Assembly (NCBI GenBank): GCA_021784265.1
Contig: JAJXTA010000004.1
Coordinates: 1 to 17,707 of the forward strand
Origin: a bacterium
GTDB taxonomy: Bacteria > Verrucomicrobiota > Verrucomicrobiia > Limisphaerales > J093
DNA: 17,707 nt
Reading direction: 5' to 3'
A program made the position numbers and the translations under genes. How positions within the stretch are numbered: position 1 is the stretch's first letter; the number at the start of each line of letters is the position of its first letter. This document shows, in pieces, positions 15,790-17,707 of the stretch. The notes beneath the pieces are model-generated. The model ran no database searches. It was not told where the DNA came from and saw only the letters and a program-made list of their open reading frames with translations.

Positions 15790-16842
15790 TTAGGCACTAA
15801 CCCCGAGTTTGTCGGTTTGTTGCGCCAGGAACCCCGCCAGCGCGGTGAGGGCACCGCGCCCGTCGCTTGCCGGCAGGACCGTCAGCGCCCGGGCCGCATC
15901 GCCGCAAAACCCGTGGATCACCTGACTGGATTCCTCCCGCGCCTCGAATTGGTCCAAGAGGGCGAGCAGCCGCGGCAACTGGCCGACCTTCCAATGCGCC
16001 ACCATACGTTCGATCTCCCCGCGGGTTGGGGCATCCGCCCGCTCGAGGGCGACGATCAGCGGGAGCGTGAGCTTTCCGCTGGTCAGGTCCGTCCCCAGCG
16101 ATTTACCGGCCATGTCCTCGCTGCCGAACACGTCCAGACAATCGTCGTACACCTGATAAGCGGTGCCCAGGGCCATGCCGTAGCCGCGCAGCGCTGCCCG
16201 CTCGTTTGCCGTCGAGCCGCTGAGCCACGCCCCCAGCTCGCACGAGAGGGCAAACAGCTCCGCCGTCTTCATCTTCAGCACCCGAAAGTACTCGCCGCGG
16301 CTGAGCTGGAACTGCCGTTGTCGTTGGGTTTGAAGAATTTCTCCCGAACAGACGGTTTTGGTCGCGCTGGCCACCGCTCGGCAGATGTCCGGGGTGGGGA
16401 AACTGGCGGCCAGTTGCAGGGCGTGGGCGAACAAGCAGTCGCCCACCAAAACCGAGATCGTGTTGCCGCAATGCGCGGCCAGTGTCGGGCGTCGGCGCCG
16501 GATTTGCGCCTCGTCCATGACATCATCGTGGACCAGGGTGGCCAGGTGGACGATCTCGATGATCGTGGCGACCTTGACCAAGTTATCGTTCACACCGCCC
16601 GTGGATTCCGCGCTGAGGGCCACTAAGGCCGGGCGCAACTGTTTGCCCTGGTTCGTCAGCGCGTAGCGCGCGTAGGCGGCGATTTCCGGCTCGAACTCCT
16701 CGACCTGTTCGGCCAGACGCTCCGCCACCGCCCGCAGGAACGGTTCAACCGGTTCCACCACCTGTCGCCAGGACGGCACCGGTTCCAACGGCAGCACAGG
16801 AACAGCCGCGGCACCCACGGCTTTAGACTCGGCAGCCAGCAT
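15790..16842 (-). CDS. Long-chain polyprenyl diphosphate synthase (trans, class I)
   Basis: The 350-residue enzyme adds isopentenyl diphosphate units to an allylic diphosphate to make the side chain of menaquinone or ubiquinone. GKQLRP (66-71) binds isopentenyl diphosphate. The first aspartate-rich motif is DDVMD (106-110) and the second is DDCLD (233-237), each with all acidic residues needed for magnesium. The residue five before the first motif is small (A101), with T102 next to it, which in this family allows long products (octaprenyl-type rather than geranyl or farnesyl). It resembles IspB/HepT. The N-terminal 25 residues are extra and variable. It heads a transcript with the sigma factor and its partner. 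A -35/-10 pair lies very close to the start codon. Confidence 0.93.
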   Translation of the reverse strand: MLAAESKAVGAAAVPVLPLEPVPSWRQVVEPVEPFLRAVAERLAEQVEEFEPEIAAYARYALTNQGKQLRPALVALSAESTGGVNDNLVKVATIIEIVHLATLVHDDVMDEAQIRRRRPTLAAHCGNTISVLVGDCLFAHALQLAASFPTPDICRAVASATKTVCSGEILQTQRQRQFQLSRGEYFRVLKMKTAELFALSCELGAWLSGSTANERAALRGYGMALGTAYQVYDDCLDVFGSEDMAGKSLGTDLTSGKLTLPLIVALERADAPTRGEIERMVAHWKVGQLPRLLALLDQFEAREESSQVIHGFCGDAARALTVLPASDGRGALTALAGFLAQQTDKLGVSA

Positions 16843-16850
16843 GATGGGTT

Positions 16851-16879
16851 AGCTTAGGATTTGGCGCGGGCCAAGTCAA
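16851..16879 (-). promoter_or_regulatory. Possible sigma-70 promoter of the polyprenyl synthase operon
   Basis: On the minus strand TTGACT (16879-16874) and TAAGCT (16856-16851) are 17 bases apart. The -35 is good and the -10 is poor. Transcription would begin only about two bases before the ATG at 16842, which would make a leaderless message. Confidence 0.3.
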
Positions 16880-16937
16880 ACCGTTAAACAAGACTGATCG
16901 GCGAGGCGCGGGCGGGGGTTCTGGGGCAAGGAAGGGC

Positions 16938-16965
16938 TTGACAGACACACTTTGTAGTGCAAAGT
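16938..16965 (+). promoter_or_regulatory. -35 element followed by palindromic operator
   Basis: A perfect TTGACA (16938-16943) is followed by ACTTTGTAGTGCAAAGT (16949-16965), an inverted repeat with six-base perfect arms and one more pair inside. It sits between the -35 and the start codon at 16972, where a bound repressor would block transcription. No good -10 is visible after it. The winged-helix regulator encoded at 17613 is the natural candidate for binding. Confidence 0.5.
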
Positions 16966-16971
16966 TACCCC

Positions 16972-17616
16972 ATGCATCCTGAATGGGCGGCTGAAAACCT
17001 GCAGGTGATCCGAACCTTGATGGAGCGCTCCGCGATTTACCGGCGCGCCCTGACCCCGATGATGCTCCTGACGGGTGCCGTGGGAGCGGCCGCCGCCCTC
17101 GTGGGCGCCGGGCTGAACATCGACTCCCCGCAGGGGTTCTTGTGCTATTGGCTGGCCGTCAGCCTTGCCCCCCTGGTCGGCTGCTTTGTCCTGGTGCGCC
17201 GTCAGGCCCTGAAGGAGGCCGAACCGTTGTGGTCGCCTCCAGCGCGCCGAGTGGCGCAAGCGGTTTTGCCCCCGCTGGTGGCGGGGATGGTCGTCAGTTG
17301 CACCTTGCTGGTGCGCACCGGCCAGGGCGCGGATTTTCTCGGCCTAGGCCGGAAGATTGCCCTGAGCTGGGTGCCGGTCGGCTGGGTCATCCTCTACGGC
17401 TGTGCCATCCACGCGGCCGGGTTCTTCATGCCGCGTGGGATCAAGCTCTTCGGCTGGCTGTTCATCGCCGGCGGGTGTGGGGCCTTCGTCTTGAACCTGC
17501 CCGACGGCACGCAGGCGGCGCAGGCTCACGGTTTGATGGGGTTCTTCTTCGGCCTGCTCCACTTGGCCTACGGGGTTTACCTCTATTTCACCGAGAAGCA
17601 ACCCGATGCGGCGTGA
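16972..17616 (+). CDS. Six-helix membrane protein coupled to a regulator
   Basis: I place the start at ATG 16972 (214 residues); a GTG at 16957 would lie inside the operator palindrome. The N-terminal 25 residues (MHPEWAAENLQVIRTLMERS) are amphipathic and cytoplasmic. Six hydrophobic segments follow near 28-49, 57-75, 97-115, 129-151, 157-175 and 185-206. I do not recognise a transport or enzyme motif. Its TGA overlaps the GTG start of a winged-helix regulator (GTGA), so the two are translated together; similar membrane protein/regulator pairs occur in related phyla. Its role may be sensing or responding to a membrane signal, but this is a guess from the pairing. Confidence 0.85.
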   Translation: MHPEWAAENLQVIRTLMERSAIYRRALTPMMLLTGAVGAAAALVGAGLNIDSPQGFLCYWLAVSLAPLVGCFVLVRRQALKEAEPLWSPPARRVAQAVLPPLVAGMVVSCTLLVRTGQGADFLGLGRKIALSWVPVGWVILYGCAIHAAGFFMPRGIKLFGWLFIAGGCGAFVLNLPDGTQAAQAHGLMGFFFGLLHLAYGVYLYFTEKQPDAA

Positions 17617-17707
17617 ACCCAGAACCTTATCTCCAGCTCGACCGGGTGATCCACGAGAAGGGCCGGCTGCCGATCCTCTCCCTCTTGGCCGCCTCGCCGG
17701 AGCTCTC
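17613..17707 (+). CDS. Winged-helix transcriptional regulator, N-terminal fragment
   Basis: Only 31 codons lie in the window, starting with GTG overlapping the upstream stop. The text PYLQLDRVIHEKGRLPILSL followed by LAASPEL is the first helix and turn of the PF13601-like winged-helix family (MarR/ArsR-type single-domain regulators), where LSFTELRD-type sequence usually follows. The DNA-recognition helix is outside the window. It may bind the palindrome at 16949-16965 and control its own operon; this is inference. Confidence 0.72.
   Translation, partial: MNPEPYLQLDRVIHEKGRLPILSLLAASPEL

Noticed and set aside
14522..16626. Plus-strand open frames of about 420 and 290 codons
   Set aside because: They are mirror frames of the sigma factor, its partner and the polyprenyl synthase, whose family motifs are all on the minus strand.

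Overview
The window comes from a GC-rich bacterium, most likely a Verrucomicrobiota member of the Pedosphaera/Limisphaerales type. The grounds are two secreted proteins that end in VPD-type (VPDSG-CTERM-like) sorting tails, a bc-type quinol oxidase of Rieske plus b6-like cytochrome b, an ECF sigma factor followed by a short single-pass membrane protein, and the general lack of Shine-Dalgarno sequences. This assignment is an inference from protein families; there is no rRNA or other marker here.

Layout. 1-1104 (minus): Rieske protein, then the start of cytochrome b (cut by the window edge), overlapping by ATGA. 1358-2731 (plus): a CvpA-like membrane protein with a long, apparently split C-terminal region. 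2735-5172 (minus): a tight three-gene operon of ABC ATPase, ABC-2 permease and a membrane-anchored helical-repeat protein. 5406-6494 (plus) and 6505-7491 (minus): convergent Gfo/Idh/MocA oxidoreductase and aldo/keto reductase. 7686-10464: two genes for VPD-CTERM secreted proteins (minus), each with a long AT-richer upstream region. 10465-10923 (minus): an unrecognised single-pass membrane protein. 11142-14618 (plus): AddB, with all nuclease and iron-sulfur residues but no addA beside it. 14648-16842 (minus): long-chain polyprenyl diphosphate synthase, ECF sigma factor and a putative anti-sigma partner. 16972-17707 (plus): a six-helix membrane protein translationally coupled to a winged-helix regulator cut by the window end, behind a palindromic operator candidate.

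The most notable signal is in the non-coding DNA. Both VPD-CTERM genes carry a sigma-54 -24/-12 promoter about 70-75 bases of leader upstream of the start codon. About 120 bases upstream of each promoter lies a 17-base site, TGTAA-N-GA-N4-CGAC-R, and a second copy lies 100-113 bases further out. The two leaders are otherwise not obviously alike, so the shared layout looks like a conserved regulatory design for exosortase substrates: an RpoN-dependent enhancer-binding activator, comparable to the PrsK/PrsR control known for proteobacterial PEP-CTERM proteins. The exosortase, activator and RpoN are not in this window.

Other links between genes: the polyprenyl synthase probably makes the quinone side chain used by the Rieske/cytochrome b complex. 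The ABC operon and the sigma/anti-sigma pair are each translationally tight units. Most open frames antisense to these genes are by-products of the high GC content and were not annotated.
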